From positions 1-64,000 of the forward strand of contig NZ_MDGK01000013.1 in the NCBI RefSeq assembly GCF_001870465.1: a stretch of 64,000 nucleotides of DNA. The letters run 5' to 3'. Positions 54,701 through 62,463 of the stretch are shown here, in pieces. Position 1 is the stretch's first letter. Each line of letters begins with the position of its first letter. Position numbers and translations under genes: made by a program. This DNA is from Pseudomonas extremorientalis. Lineage in GTDB: Bacteria; Pseudomonadota; Gammaproteobacteria; Pseudomonadales; Pseudomonadaceae. The notes beneath the pieces were generated by a model. That model searched no databases. It had not been told where the DNA came from and saw only the letters and a program-made list of their open reading frames with translations.

Positions 54701-55420
54701 GTGGTGGACGACCATCCCGCCAACCGCTTGCTGATGTGCCAGCAACTGGGCTACCTGGGCCACCAGTTCACGGCAGCCCAGAATGGCGCAGCCGGTTTCC
54801 AGGCCTGGCGCCAGGAACGCTTCGACCTGGTCATCGCCGACTGCAACATGCCCATCATGAATGGCTACGAGTTGAGTCGTTCGATCCGCGAATACGAACA
54901 GCGCGAGCAACTGCCACCGTGCGTGGTGCTTGGGTTTACCGCCAATGCACAGCCTGAAGAGAAACAACGCTGTGCTCAGGCCGGTATGAACGATTGCCTG
55001 TTCAAACCCATCAGCCTCACGACTCTGGAGCGGCAACTGGCGCAGATCGCCCCTCAAACAGTGGAGTTGCACCTGGACCTTGGCAACTTCGAGGCCTTGA
55101 CCGGCGGCGACCCACAGTTGAATGGGCGACTGCTGGAGGAGCTGTTGAGCAGCAGCCGGAACGATCGCCAGGCACTGACCGCACTGATAACCGCACACGC
55201 CCCACTCCAGGAGATCATCGAGCAGGCCCACAAGATCAAGGGTGCCGCCCGTATTGTTCAGGCGGCCTCATTGGCCGGGCAGTGTGAAGCCCTCGAACAG
55301 GCGTGTGCCCGTGGCGATGACTGGACGTTAATCGAGGCGGGTGCGAAAACCCTGGAAAAATCCATGCTGGAACTGGAGAGGTTGCTGCAGGTGCAGCTCC
55401 ACAGCCCAGAGAGTCAATAA
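51773..55420 (+). CDS. rocS2: BvgS/EvgS-type hybrid sensor kinase, RocS2-like
   Basis: A 1215-residue unorthodox kinase. Order: signal peptide (about 5-25); two tandem periplasmic solute-binding (Venus flytrap) domains (about 60-280 and 300-535); one membrane helix (about 545-563); PAS domain (about 580-690); HisKA with H731 (TMSHEIRTPMN); ATPase domain (DTGIGIS, GAGLGLVI); receiver with D1023 (IADCNMP); C-terminal HPt with H1153 (QAHKIKGAA). A full His-Asp-His-Asp relay to RocA2 is therefore possible. GTG start, ATG at 51785 is an alternative. Overlaps rocA2 by four bases. Confidence 0.9.
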   Translation: MRKRMPRRIKDYLIILSAGLCFSTAVLANHQPGPEHFTLLSRAGSVQLETNLNKTQRQWLQNKRELVLGTAAPDYPPFDLTSSGRDYEGLTADYAGLLAKALALPVKVLRYPSREAAIRALETGDIDLLGSSNGFEAANPNLTLSEPYAVDQPVLVTREGETRSLNDGLAGMRLALVYHYLPLAEVEKLYPQAIIRAYPSYQNALNAVAFDQADVFLGDTISTHYMINKGYLKNIRMANFGKHEAYGFSFAMPQHQRTLLSIVDAVLATVPMNEREMIAKRWSAGSDILLSDQKLQLTQREERWLKDHPVVKVVVNETFAPLTFFDADGNFRGITADLLELVRLRTGLRFEIRRERDVNEMIEQVDAGKADIIGAIVPSAEREAQLNFSRPYLENSYVLLTRKEPNAPLNLEQMAGKRLAITPGNPLEAILRRDFPQVQLVKASDTFKASELLAQGHVEGAVNSLVVANYFLSSQVFQDKLQMSTSIGTFPAMFALATSRSATELSSILDKALLSIAPDELGVINSRWRGYTAASDSYWRNYHQLIARIIIGTGLLLLISLAWNAYMRRQIKHRKMAERALNDQFEFMRALVNETPHPIYVRDRKGLLQTCNDSYLQVFEVKREDVIGKSALQMSKALETDAEQYHADYQRVMAEGNPLILDRTLHIRGKKLTIYHWILPYRDSTGEVQGIIGGWIDISERRQLFDEIRAAKERADEANRAKSTFLATMSHEIRTPMNAVIGMLELTLKRADHGHLDRPAIEVAYNSAKDLLELIGDILDIARIESGRLSLAPERVNLREVIESVVRVFDGLARQKTLSLSLEFKPDQDDTEVLIDPLRFKQVLSNLISNAIKFTERGQVKIRVEVLPTKLVQQVEMKLVVEDTGIGISRDDQKRLFEPFAQADNSGQLARSGAGLGLVICRSLCAMMGGELSLSSVPMVGTQVHVNLRMPRLLPEQAADEQKPEKPATTPVLNVLVVDDHPANRLLMCQQLGYLGHQFTAAQNGAAGFQAWRQERFDLVIADCNMPIMNGYELSRSIREYEQREQLPPCVVLGFTANAQPEEKQRCAQAGMNDCLFKPISLTTLERQLAQIAPQTVELHLDLGNFEALTGGDPQLNGRLLEELLSSSRNDRQALTALITAHAPLQEIIEQAHKIKGAARIVQAASLAGQCEALEQACARGDDWTLIEAGAKTLEKSMLELERLLQVQLHSPESQ

Positions 55421-55438
55421 GGGGCATTGCTGCCCCTT
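55419..55438. terminator. Hairpin between convergent rocS2 and msrC
   Basis: AAGGGGCA and TGCCCCTT form an 8-bp stem with a TTGC loop overlapping the rocS2 stop. No long T run follows, so it is a possible rather than certain terminator. Confidence 0.6.
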
Positions 55439-55444
55439 GCGTGA

Positions 55445-55927
55445 TCAGCAGTCGGTCAGACGCAGGAAAATCGCCGCCAGCTGTTCAATGCCCGCCTGGT
55501 CCTGGAGCGTAAAGCGTGCAAGCGACGGGCTGTCGAGGTCAAGAACGCCAACCAGCTTGCCGTCCTTGACCAAAGGCACCACCAGCTCACTGTTCGATGC
55601 GCTGTCGCAGGCAATGTGCCCGGGAAACGCATGCACATCCTCCACCCGCTGGGTTTGCCGCGTTACGGCCGCCGTCCCGCAGACCCCGCGACCGAAGGGA
55701 ATGCGCACACAGGCAATCTGGCCCTGGAACGGTCCGAGCACCAGTTCTTCGTTGCGGTTGAGATAGAAGCCGGCCCAGTTCAAGTCGTCCAGCTGATTGA
55801 ACAGAAACGCAGAAAACTGCGCACTGTTGGCGATGAAGTCGCGCTCATCGGCCAGCAGCGACTCCAGTTGCGCGCAGAGCATCGCATAGCCATCCAGGCC
55901 GGTGCCAGCGCTGTGTAGATTGATCAT
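55445..55927 (-). CDS. msrC: Free methionine-(R)-sulfoxide reductase
   Basis: A 160-residue GAF-domain enzyme of the fRMsr (YebR) family, which reduces free Met-R-sulfoxide. The family pattern is WAGFYL, LGPFQGQIACVRIPFGRGVCGTAA and AFPGHIACDSASNSELVVPL, with the three catalytic or resolving cysteines present. It overlaps the upstream DUF815 gene by four bases. With msrB a few kilobases away it forms part of an oxidative-damage repair set. Confidence 0.92.
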   Translation of the reverse strand: MINLHSAGTGLDGYAMLCAQLESLLADERDFIANSAQFSAFLFNQLDDLNWAGFYLNRNEELVLGPFQGQIACVRIPFGRGVCGTAAVTRQTQRVEDVHAFPGHIACDSASNSELVVPLVKDGKLVGVLDLDSPSLARFTLQDQAGIEQLAAIFLRLTDC

Positions 55928-56814
55928 GGTTGAAGCTCCAACAATTTAAGGCCTACCCAGTAACGGGCAAATTGGTACGCGCAACGGCCATTGCGGTTGC
56001 CGCGTCCGGTCGCCCAGCGCACGGCGAGGATGTCGAGGGCTTCATCGCGCTGCCATTGCAAACCGGCCTTGCTCGCCAGCTCGCCGATCCAGTGCTCCAC
56101 CACATCCAGGAAATGCTCCTGGGTAAACGGATAGAACGACAGCCACAGGCCAAAACGGTCGGACAAGGCAATTTTGTCTTCCACCGCTTCGCTGGGGTGC
56201 AGCTCGCCATCCACGCGTTTCCAGTTGTCATTGTCGCTTTGGTTCTCCGGGACCAGGTGACGGCGGTTGGAGGTCGCGTACAGCAGTACGTTTTCCGGAG
56301 CCTGTTCGAGGGAGCCGTCCAGCACGCTTTTCAGCACGCGGTAATCGCCTTCGCCGGCCTCGAACGACAGGTCATCACAGAACAGGATAAAGCGCTGCGG
56401 CAACTTGATCAGTTGCTCGACCACGCGCGGCAGATCAGCGAGATGATCACGCTCGATTTCGATCAGGCGCAGGCCCGCCTTGGCATGCTGGGCCAGCAAC
56501 GCGCGCACCATGGACGATTTACCCGTGCCGCGCGAACCCCACAGCAGTGCATGGTTGGCGGGCAGGCCATCGATGAATTGCTGGGTATTGCGCGCCAGTG
56601 TTTCACGTTGCTTGTCCACGCCAATCAGGTCGGACAGGCGCATGTCCAGGCTCACGTCCAGCGGCAACAGGAAACCACTGCGGCCTTCACGCTGCCAGCG
56701 TGCCGCCAGGCACTGGTTCCAATCGATGGCCTGGCGCGGCGCGGGCAACAATGGCTCCAGGCGGGCGAGCACGGTTTCAGCCCGTTCAAGAAAGGCATTC
56801 AATCGAGAGTCCAC
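55924..56814 (-). CDS. DUF815-family ATP-binding protein
   Basis: A 296-residue AAA-type P-loop protein of DUF815. Walker A is LLWGSRGTGKSSMVRALL, Walker B-like FILFCDDLSFEAGEGDY, and the sensor LLYATSNRRHLVPE. The GTG at 56814 with AGAGGAAT seven bases upstream is preferred to the 29-residue longer frame. The biochemical role of the family is not known. It is first in an operon with msrC and diverges from sagS. Confidence 0.85.
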   Translation of the reverse strand: MDSRLNAFLERAETVLARLEPLLPAPRQAIDWNQCLAARWQREGRSGFLLPLDVSLDMRLSDLIGVDKQRETLARNTQQFIDGLPANHALLWGSRGTGKSSMVRALLAQHAKAGLRLIEIERDHLADLPRVVEQLIKLPQRFILFCDDLSFEAGEGDYRVLKSVLDGSLEQAPENVLLYATSNRRHLVPENQSDNDNWKRVDGELHPSEAVEDKIALSDRFGLWLSFYPFTQEHFLDVVEHWIGELASKAGLQWQRDEALDILAVRWATGRGNRNGRCAYQFARYWVGLKLLELQP

Positions 56815-56977
56815 GATTATTCCTCTGGCAAGTTCTTGCAAAAGATGGCGTATTGGCAACCCTGCGGCAGACCGCACGAAGCTGCGTAAAAAACGATTCA
56901 TGCCGGGTAAGCCAGAGCTTGTGGATGTTCAGCTATGCTTGCCGGGCGAAGGGAAACGTGAAGTGGTTCAACACTCG

Positions 56978-59287
56978 ATGGATATCAAGTTCGCCCACCG
57001 CTTGTCTTATAAACAAGCCAGATTGACTGTGCTGGTCGGTTTCGTCTTGGGAACCTTGCTCAGCCTGATCCAGATCGGTATTGATTATGCCAGCGAAGAC
57101 GCATCCATCAACCGTGAAATTCGCTCGTTGATCGAAATCAGTCACAACCCCGCGTCACGCATCGCCTACAACATCGACGCCGAACTGGCCCAGGAACTGA
57201 CCCTGGGCCTTTTGCACTCCCCCGCCATCGTTCACGCCCAGTTGATCGACAACAACGGCGTGGTGCTGGCCGATGTCGACCGACCGCGCAAAGAAAGCAC
57301 CTACCGCCCTATCAGCGACTTCCTGTTCGGTGCCAACCGTCAGTTTGAGGACCGCCTGTTCCTCAGCCACATGCCCAACGAATCCCTTGGGGTGCTGCGC
57401 CTGGATGTGGATACCTACGCCTTTGGCAGCCGCTTTCTGCGCCGTGCCGAGATCACGCTACTCAACGGCTTCGCCCGCAGCCTGTTGCTGACCGGCATCC
57501 TGCTGGGCTTGTTCTACGTGATGTTGACCCAGCCTCTGGTGCGCATTATCCGCGAGCTGAGCAATCGCCGGCAGGCCCGCCTGGACTGCCCACCGGGCCA
57601 CGAGCACGACGAAATCGGCGTGCTGGTGAATGTCGCCAACCAGCAGTTCGAAAACATGGAGACAGAGATCCAGCAACGCCGTCACGCTGAAGATCGGCTG
57701 ACCGAATACCTGGGGCAACTGGAAGATATCGTCTCCGCCCGCACCCTGGAGCTCAAGGCCAGCAACCAGCGACTGAGCCAGTCCAACGATGAACTGGAAG
57801 CCGCAAAGATGCATGCACTGGGCATGGCCCAGGCGCGGGCGGCCTTCCTGGCCAACATGAGCCATGAGATTCGCACCCCGCTCAATGGCCTGCTGGGGAT
57901 GATCGCGCTATCGCTGGACAGCCCACTCAACGCCGAGCAACGCCAGCAACTGTCCATTGCCCATGACTCTGGCAAAGTGCTGGTGGAGCTGCTCAACGAT
58001 ATCCTCGACCTGTCCAAGTTCGACGCTGGCCAGTTGGAGCTGGAGCGCATCCCGTTCGATTTGGGCTCACTGGTGGAAGACACCGCCAACCTGTTGTCGC
58101 AGAACGCGGCGCCGAGCGTCGAACTGACCTGCCTGATCGACCCGCAGTTTCCCGCCCAGGTCTTGGGCGACCCGACCCGCGTGCGGCAAATCGTCAGTAA
58201 CCTGCTGTCCAACGCCTTGAAATTCACCCGCTTCGGCCGTGTGGATGTTCGCCTCAGCGCGCAGGAGGGCCGGGTACGCATCGAGGTGTGTGATACCGGC
58301 ATCGGCATTGCGCAGGAAGCTCAGGTGAAGATCTTCCAACCCTTCACCCAGGCCGGCGCCGGCATCACCCGTCAGTTTGGCGGCACGGGCCTGGGCCTGG
58401 CGTTGACGCACAACCTGTGTGAAGCGATGCAGGGCCGCTTGAGCATCAGCTCGGAGGTGGGCTTCGGCAGCCAGTTCTGCGCCGACCTGCCATTGCCGAC
58501 CCATTTGCCTGCGGTGCAACCGACACCGCTCAAGGGGGAAGTCATCGCCATTACCAGTGCCGGCAGTGGCCTCACAGAGCTGCTCACCACCCTGCTGCCC
58601 CACTGGGGGCTGACACCGCACTGCTACACGCAAGACGATGACTTGAGCGGACAAGCCCCGGACCTGCTGATCACCGACTGCCCCGAATGCCTGTTCCGCC
58701 TGCGCCCCGCCATTAGCGCGCCGATCCTGCTGGTGACCGCCTATGGCAATTTCATGCCCAGCGAAGAAGTCGCGGCACTGGCGCCGTTGCAGCAACAGGC
58801 GCGCCCATTGAGCCGCAACGCGCTGTATCAGATCCTGCAACGCAACCTGCGCAGCGAAGCGCAACTGATCCTCGACCCGATCCAGATGGACGCCGCGCCC
58901 CTGATGCACCGGGCGCGCATCCTGCTGGTGGAGGACAACCCGGTCAACCAACTGGTGGCCAAGGGCATGCTCAGCAAACTGGGGTGTGAGGTGATCGTGG
59001 CCGCCCACGGTGGCGAAGCACTCAGGTTTCTTGAGGAACAACCCTTCGACATGGTGCTGATGGACTGCAATATGCCAGTGATGGATGGTTACGAGGCCAG
59101 CCGACAGATCCGTCGCAGCGGGCGCTGGCCGGACCTGCCGATCGTCGCACTGACCGCCAACGCCCTGTCGGAAGAACGCGAGCGTTGCCGGGCTGCAGGC
59201 ATGAATGACTACCTGGCCAAGCCATTTCGCCGCGAGGAGCTCAGCGGCTTGCTGGATCTATGGGTGCCGAAGGCGACAAGTCTTTGA
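56978..59287 (+). CDS. sagS: Hybrid sensor kinase, SagS-like
   Basis: About 769 residues from the ATG at 56978; GTG at 56963 and ATG at 56900 are alternatives. Two membrane helices (about 16-34 and 168-190) bracket a periplasmic HmsP-like domain, followed by a HAMP-like linker, coiled coil, HisKA with H296 (NMSHEIRTPLN), ATPase domain (DTGIGIA, GTGLGLAL), a degenerate receiver-like segment (about 510-620) and a true receiver with D696 (LMDCNMP). The gene order to htpX and tpm matches P. aeruginosa sagS, which feeds HptB and controls biofilm transition. Its 3' end overlaps convergent ospR by 47 bases. Confidence 0.88.
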   Translation: MDIKFAHRLSYKQARLTVLVGFVLGTLLSLIQIGIDYASEDASINREIRSLIEISHNPASRIAYNIDAELAQELTLGLLHSPAIVHAQLIDNNGVVLADVDRPRKESTYRPISDFLFGANRQFEDRLFLSHMPNESLGVLRLDVDTYAFGSRFLRRAEITLLNGFARSLLLTGILLGLFYVMLTQPLVRIIRELSNRRQARLDCPPGHEHDEIGVLVNVANQQFENMETEIQQRRHAEDRLTEYLGQLEDIVSARTLELKASNQRLSQSNDELEAAKMHALGMAQARAAFLANMSHEIRTPLNGLLGMIALSLDSPLNAEQRQQLSIAHDSGKVLVELLNDILDLSKFDAGQLELERIPFDLGSLVEDTANLLSQNAAPSVELTCLIDPQFPAQVLGDPTRVRQIVSNLLSNALKFTRFGRVDVRLSAQEGRVRIEVCDTGIGIAQEAQVKIFQPFTQAGAGITRQFGGTGLGLALTHNLCEAMQGRLSISSEVGFGSQFCADLPLPTHLPAVQPTPLKGEVIAITSAGSGLTELLTTLLPHWGLTPHCYTQDDDLSGQAPDLLITDCPECLFRLRPAISAPILLVTAYGNFMPSEEVAALAPLQQQARPLSRNALYQILQRNLRSEAQLILDPIQMDAAPLMHRARILLVEDNPVNQLVAKGMLSKLGCEVIVAAHGGEALRFLEEQPFDMVLMDCNMPVMDGYEASRQIRRSGRWPDLPIVALTANALSEERERCRAAGMNDYLAKPFRREELSGLLDLWVPKATSL

Positions 59288-59720
59288 TCTGCCGGAGCAA
59301 CTGGTCCAGGCCATCGCGCAACGTGTCGGCCTGGTTCAGGTCGATGCCGCTGTCGCACAGCAGCCGTGTTTTCAGGCCATGGGCCTGGTCGCGCAATTGC
59401 ACACCGCTTTCGCTCAGGCTCAGGTGCACTTCGCGCTCATCCCTGGCGCTGCGTTGACGCCTGACCCAGCCGAGCTGCTCGAGGCGCTTGAGCAGCGGCG
59501 TGAGCGTGCCAGAGTCGAGCATCAGGCGCTCGCCCAAGGCCTTGACCGTGGGTAGCGCCGGCGTCGTGGCATGCCACTCCCATAGCACCAGCATCACCAG
59601 GTACTGCGGGTAGGTCAGGCCCAGTTGATCCAGCATCGGCTTGTAGGCTCGGGTCACCGCCCGGGAAGCTGCGTAGAGCTTGAAACACAGTTGATGGTCG
59701 AGCGCCAGGGAGACAGTCAT
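59241..59720 (-). CDS. ospR: MarR/OhrR-family redox regulator, OspR-like
   Basis: A 159-residue MarR-type repressor. The reactive cysteine Cys12 is in [10 protein letters not shown], as in OhrR/OspR one-cysteine peroxide sensors, and the winged helix contains [49 protein letters not shown]. It follows gpx with a four-base overlap. The perfect palindrome upstream of gpx is its likely operator, so it would derepress gpx and itself under peroxide. Confidence 0.92.
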   Translation of the reverse strand: MTVSLALDHQLCFKLYAASRAVTRAYKPMLDQLGLTYPQYLVMLVLWEWHATTPALPTVKALGERLMLDSGTLTPLLKRLEQLGWVRRQRSARDEREVHLSLSESGVQLRDQAHGLKTRLLCDSGIDLNQADTLRDGLDQLLRQIKDLSPSAPIDPASR

Positions 59721-60202
59721 TTGAGCAGGGCTTCGATCTCTTGGGTGAGGTCCTGGGGCTTGGTGGTCGGGGCAAAACGCTTGACCACCTGGCCGTCACG
59801 ACCGATCAGGAACTTGGTGAAGTTCCACTTGATCCCCTTGGAACCCAGCAGACCCGGTGCCTGCTTTTTCAGCTGTACGAACAAAGGGTGGGCGTCGCTG
59901 CCATTCACGTCGATCTTTTTGAACAGCGGGAAGCTGACACCAAAATTCAGCTCGCAGAATTCGGAAATCGCGCCTTCGTCACCGGGCTCTTGCTTGCCGA
60001 ACTGGTTGCAAGGAAAACCCAATACCACCAAACCCTGGTCCTTGTACTGCTGCCAGAGTTGCTCCAGGCCTTTGTACTGCGGGGTGAAGCCGCACTTGCT
60101 GGCGGTGTTGACCACGAGGATGGCCTTGCCGGCGAAATCGGCCAAGGTCTTTTGCTCACCCTTGATGGTGGTGCAAGGAATACTCAGCAGGTTGTTGCTC
60201 AT
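59717..60202 (-). CDS. gpx: Glutathione peroxidase
   Basis: A 161-residue thiol peroxidase. The peroxidatic cysteine is in VNTASKCGFTPQY, with the GFPCNQFGKQEPG and KWNFTKFLI motifs of the family. It uses glutathione or thioredoxin to reduce peroxides. It is the first gene of gpx-ospR, under a promoter overlapped by an inverted repeat. Start ATG at 60202, length typical for bacterial enzymes. Confidence 0.95.
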   Translation of the reverse strand: MSNNLLSIPCTTIKGEQKTLADFAGKAILVVNTASKCGFTPQYKGLEQLWQQYKDQGLVVLGFPCNQFGKQEPGDEGAISEFCELNFGVSFPLFKKIDVNGSDAHPLFVQLKKQAPGLLGSKGIKWNFTKFLIGRDGQVVKRFAPTTKPQDLTQEIEALLK

Positions 60203-60235
60203 GGCAGTGCCTCGAATAGCGGGGAAAAAAGGAAA

Positions 60236-60264
60236 AAGATAGTCGCCAATTAAATTGCGTGCAA
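60236..60264 (-). promoter_or_regulatory. Candidate gpx-ospR promoter
   Basis: On the minus strand TTGCAC (complement of 60259-60264) and TATCTT (complement of 60236-60241) are 17 bases apart, a good -35/-10 pair. The -35 lies in the centre of the palindrome at 60244-60275, so a bound repressor would exclude RNA polymerase. Confidence 0.7.
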
Positions 60265-60275
60265 TTTAATTGGCG
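60244..60275. promoter_or_regulatory. Perfect inverted repeat, candidate OspR operator
   Basis: CGCCAATTAAATTGC and GCAATTTAATTGGCG are exact complements around a GT centre (15-bp arms). The A/T-rich core suits a MarR/OhrR-type dimer. It lies 42-73 bases before the gpx start. Confidence 0.8.
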
Positions 60276-60304
60276 AAATTGATACCTCGCTATTACCCCT
60301 CCCT

Positions 60305-60334
60305 TGCAGGAGCCCGTCTTGCCGGGCTCCTGCA
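60305..60334. terminator. Hairpin downstream of msrB
   Basis: TGCAGGAGCCCG and CGGGCTCCTGCA form a perfect 12-bp stem with a 6-base loop, 20 bases beyond the msrB stop. There is no T run, so termination is likely but not certain. Confidence 0.65.
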
Positions 60335-60353
60335 GGGTGCCGCGCCGTTCAAT

Positions 60354-60746
60354 TCAACGCGGAACGAGGTCCAGGCACACCGAGTTGATGCAGTAACGCA
60401 AGCCGGTCGGCGGCGGGCCGTCCGGGAACACATGCCCCAGGTGCGCATCGCATTTGGCGCAGGTGACTTCGGTGCGGATCATGCCGTGGCTGACGTCGCG
60501 GATCTCGATCATCGCGCTCTCGGCAATCGGCTCGTAGAAGCTAGGCCAGCCACAGCCCGCATCGAACTTGGTGCTGGAATCGAACAGCGGTTCGTTGCAG
60601 CAAATGCAGTGGTACACGCCATCCGTGGTGGTGGCGTTGTACTTGCCGGAGAACGGGCGCTCAGTGCCCTTCAGTCGACAGACCTGATATTGCGCGGGGT
60701 CGAGCATCTCCCGCCATTCCTCCAGCGTTTTATCCAACTTTTCCAT
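60354..60746 (-). CDS. msrB: Peptide methionine-(R)-sulfoxide reductase MsrB
   Basis: A 130-residue MsrB that repairs Met-R-sulfoxide in proteins. Zinc-binding CXXC pairs are CICC and CAKC; the catalytic cysteine is in [14 protein letters not shown], and [10 protein letters not shown] is present. The ATG at 60746 has GAGGTG upstream; a longer frame lacks similarity. It diverges from the aminotransferase gene. Confidence 0.95.
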   Translation of the reverse strand: MEKLDKTLEEWREMLDPAQYQVCRLKGTERPFSGKYNATTTDGVYHCICCNEPLFDSSTKFDAGCGWPSFYEPIAESAMIEIRDVSHGMIRTEVTCAKCDAHLGHVFPDGPPPTGLRYCINSVCLDLVPR

Positions 60747-60948
60747 CGGTACACCTCGGCAACTGAAAAAGCCTGATCTGTGTCTTTTCCATGGATCAGG
60801 CGGCACGTATGATTGCGCCTCTTCAAAACGCCAGTCTGGCACCCGCGCTACCGGCATTCAAACGTATTTATGGGTGCGGCCTTCGCAGGATTCACAGTAC
60901 GGTAGTGCCCACACCGTCTGGATCGTTCATTTTCAGGATCACATCGCC

Positions 60949-62160
60949 ATGCAGGTCAGCAAATCGAACAAGCTCGCCAACGTCTGCTACGACATTCGCG
61001 GCCCAGTGCTCAAGCACGCCAAACGCCTGGAAGAGGAAGGCCATCGCATCCTCAAGCTGAACATTGGCAACCCGGCGCCCTTTGGTTTCGAAGCGCCGGA
61101 CGAAATCCTCCAGGACGTGATCCGCAACCTGCCCACCGCCCAGGGCTACAGCGACTCCAAAGGCCTGTTCAGTGCGCGCAAGGCCGTGATGCAGTACTAC
61201 CAGCAGAAGCAGGTCGAAGGTGTCGGCATCGAAGACATCTACCTGGGCAATGGCGTGTCCGAGCTGATCGTGATGTCCATGCAGGCCCTGCTCAACAATG
61301 GCGACGAAGTACTGGTACCGGCGCCGGACTACCCATTGTGGACCGCCGCCGTGACCCTGGCCGGTGGCCACCCGGTGCACTACCTGTGTGACGAAGGCGC
61401 CGACTGGTTCCCGGACCTGGCCGACATCAAGGCCAAGATCACCCCGAACACCAAGGCCCTGGTGATCATCAACCCGAACAACCCGACCGGCGCCGTGTAT
61501 TCCAAGGAAGTGCTGCTGGGCATGCTCGAACTGGCACGCCAGCACAACCTGGTGGTGTTCTCCGACGAGATCTACGACAAGATCCTCTACGATGACGCCG
61601 TGCACGTGTGCACCGCCTCCCTGGCGCCAGACCTGCTGTGCCTGACCTTCAACGGCCTGTCCAAGTCTTACCGCGTGGCGGGTTTCCGTTCCGGCTGGAT
61701 CGCCATCTCCGGTCCCAAGCACAACGCCCAGAGTTATATCGAAGGCATCGATATGCTGGCCAATATGCGCCTGTGTGCCAACGTGCCGAGCCAGCACGCC
61801 ATCCAGACCGCCCTGGGCGGCTACCAGAGCATCAATGATCTGGTATTGCCCCAAGGCCGCCTGCTGGAGCAGCGCAACCGTACCTGGGAGCTGCTCAATG
61901 CAATCCCGGGCGTCAGTTGCGTGAAACCCATGGGGGCGTTGTACGCGTTCCCGCGGATCGACCCGAAGGTATGCCCGATCCTCAACGACGAAAAGTTCGT
62001 GCTCGACCTGTTGCTGTCGGAAAAACTGCTGGTGGTGCAAGGCACCGCGTTCAACTGGCCGTGGCCGGATCACTTCCGCGTGGTGACGTTGCCGCGTGTG
62101 GATGACCTGGACATGGCCATCGGTCGTATCGGCAACTTCCTCAAGTCCTATCGCCAGTAA
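60949..62160 (+). CDS. alaA: Pyridoxal-phosphate aminotransferase, AlaA-like
   Basis: A 403-residue class I aminotransferase. The PLP lysine is in FNGLSKSYRVAGFRSGW, with NPNNPTGAVYS and VFSDEIYDKILYD. The sequence start (YDIRGPVLKHAKRLEEEGHRILKLNIGNPAPFGFEAPDEIL) is typical of E. coli AlaA (YfbQ), the main glutamate-pyruvate transaminase for alanine synthesis. The ATG at 60949 is chosen over an upstream frame that overlaps msrB's promoter region. Exact amino-acid preference is inferred. Confidence 0.92.
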   Translation: MQVSKSNKLANVCYDIRGPVLKHAKRLEEEGHRILKLNIGNPAPFGFEAPDEILQDVIRNLPTAQGYSDSKGLFSARKAVMQYYQQKQVEGVGIEDIYLGNGVSELIVMSMQALLNNGDEVLVPAPDYPLWTAAVTLAGGHPVHYLCDEGADWFPDLADIKAKITPNTKALVIINPNNPTGAVYSKEVLLGMLELARQHNLVVFSDEIYDKILYDDAVHVCTASLAPDLLCLTFNGLSKSYRVAGFRSGWIAISGPKHNAQSYIEGIDMLANMRLCANVPSQHAIQTALGGYQSINDLVLPQGRLLEQRNRTWELLNAIPGVSCVKPMGALYAFPRIDPKVCPILNDEKFVLDLLLSEKLLVVQGTAFNWPWPDHFRVVTLPRVDDLDMAIGRIGNFLKSYRQ

Positions 62161-62170
62161 GGGAAACGGC

Positions 62171-62199
62171 GCCGTACGACCGACAATCGGTCGTACGGC
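62171..62199. terminator. Perfect 13-bp hairpin after alaA
   Basis: GCCGTACGACCGA and TCGGTCGTACGGC pair fully around CAA, 11 bases after the alaA stop. There is no T run, so it may be a processing or stability structure instead of a true terminator. Confidence 0.6.
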
Positions 62200-62389
62200 G
62201 AGTATCTGGCAACACTTCTCTTCCTCTCCCCTGCCCTGCCATTTCACCGACGCCGCAAAAACCACTCGCCCCCTAAATCAAAGGGCTTCAAGGCAACGAT
62301 GAACCGATCAAACGACCTTTTCCGCATCGGAAATTCCCTTCAAACCTCTACATTCCGGCTGTAGGACACAGTTTGAAATAGTCGCTCGG

Positions 62390-62418
62390 TTGAATCACCC
62401 TATGCGGCACCTTATATA
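62390..62418 (+). promoter_or_regulatory. Candidate htpX promoter
   Basis: TTGAAT and TATATA are separated by 17 bases, 46 bases before the htpX start. It looks like a housekeeping promoter. No convincing heat-shock (sigma-32) site was found. Confidence 0.6.
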
Positions 62419-62463
62419 CCCCGCAGTACGCGACATATTAAGCATGAGGAGAACTCTACAACC

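Larger units (their letters stand above)
62161..62463. other. Gap between alaA and htpX
   Basis: A 303-base non-coding stretch. A perfect 13-bp hairpin with a CAA loop (GCCGTACGACCGA, 62171-62199) follows alaA. The htpX promoter lies at 62390-62418. Between them I see no gene and no recognisable motif. Confidence 0.6.

Noticed and set aside
60892..62265. 457-codon minus-strand frame opposite alaA
   Set aside because: Antisense shadow of a well-supported aminotransferase.
62371..62410. Sigma-32 promoter for htpX
   Set aside because: TTTGAAA and CCCTATGC are present but about 19 bases apart with a poor -10, whereas a good sigma-70-like pair is nearby.
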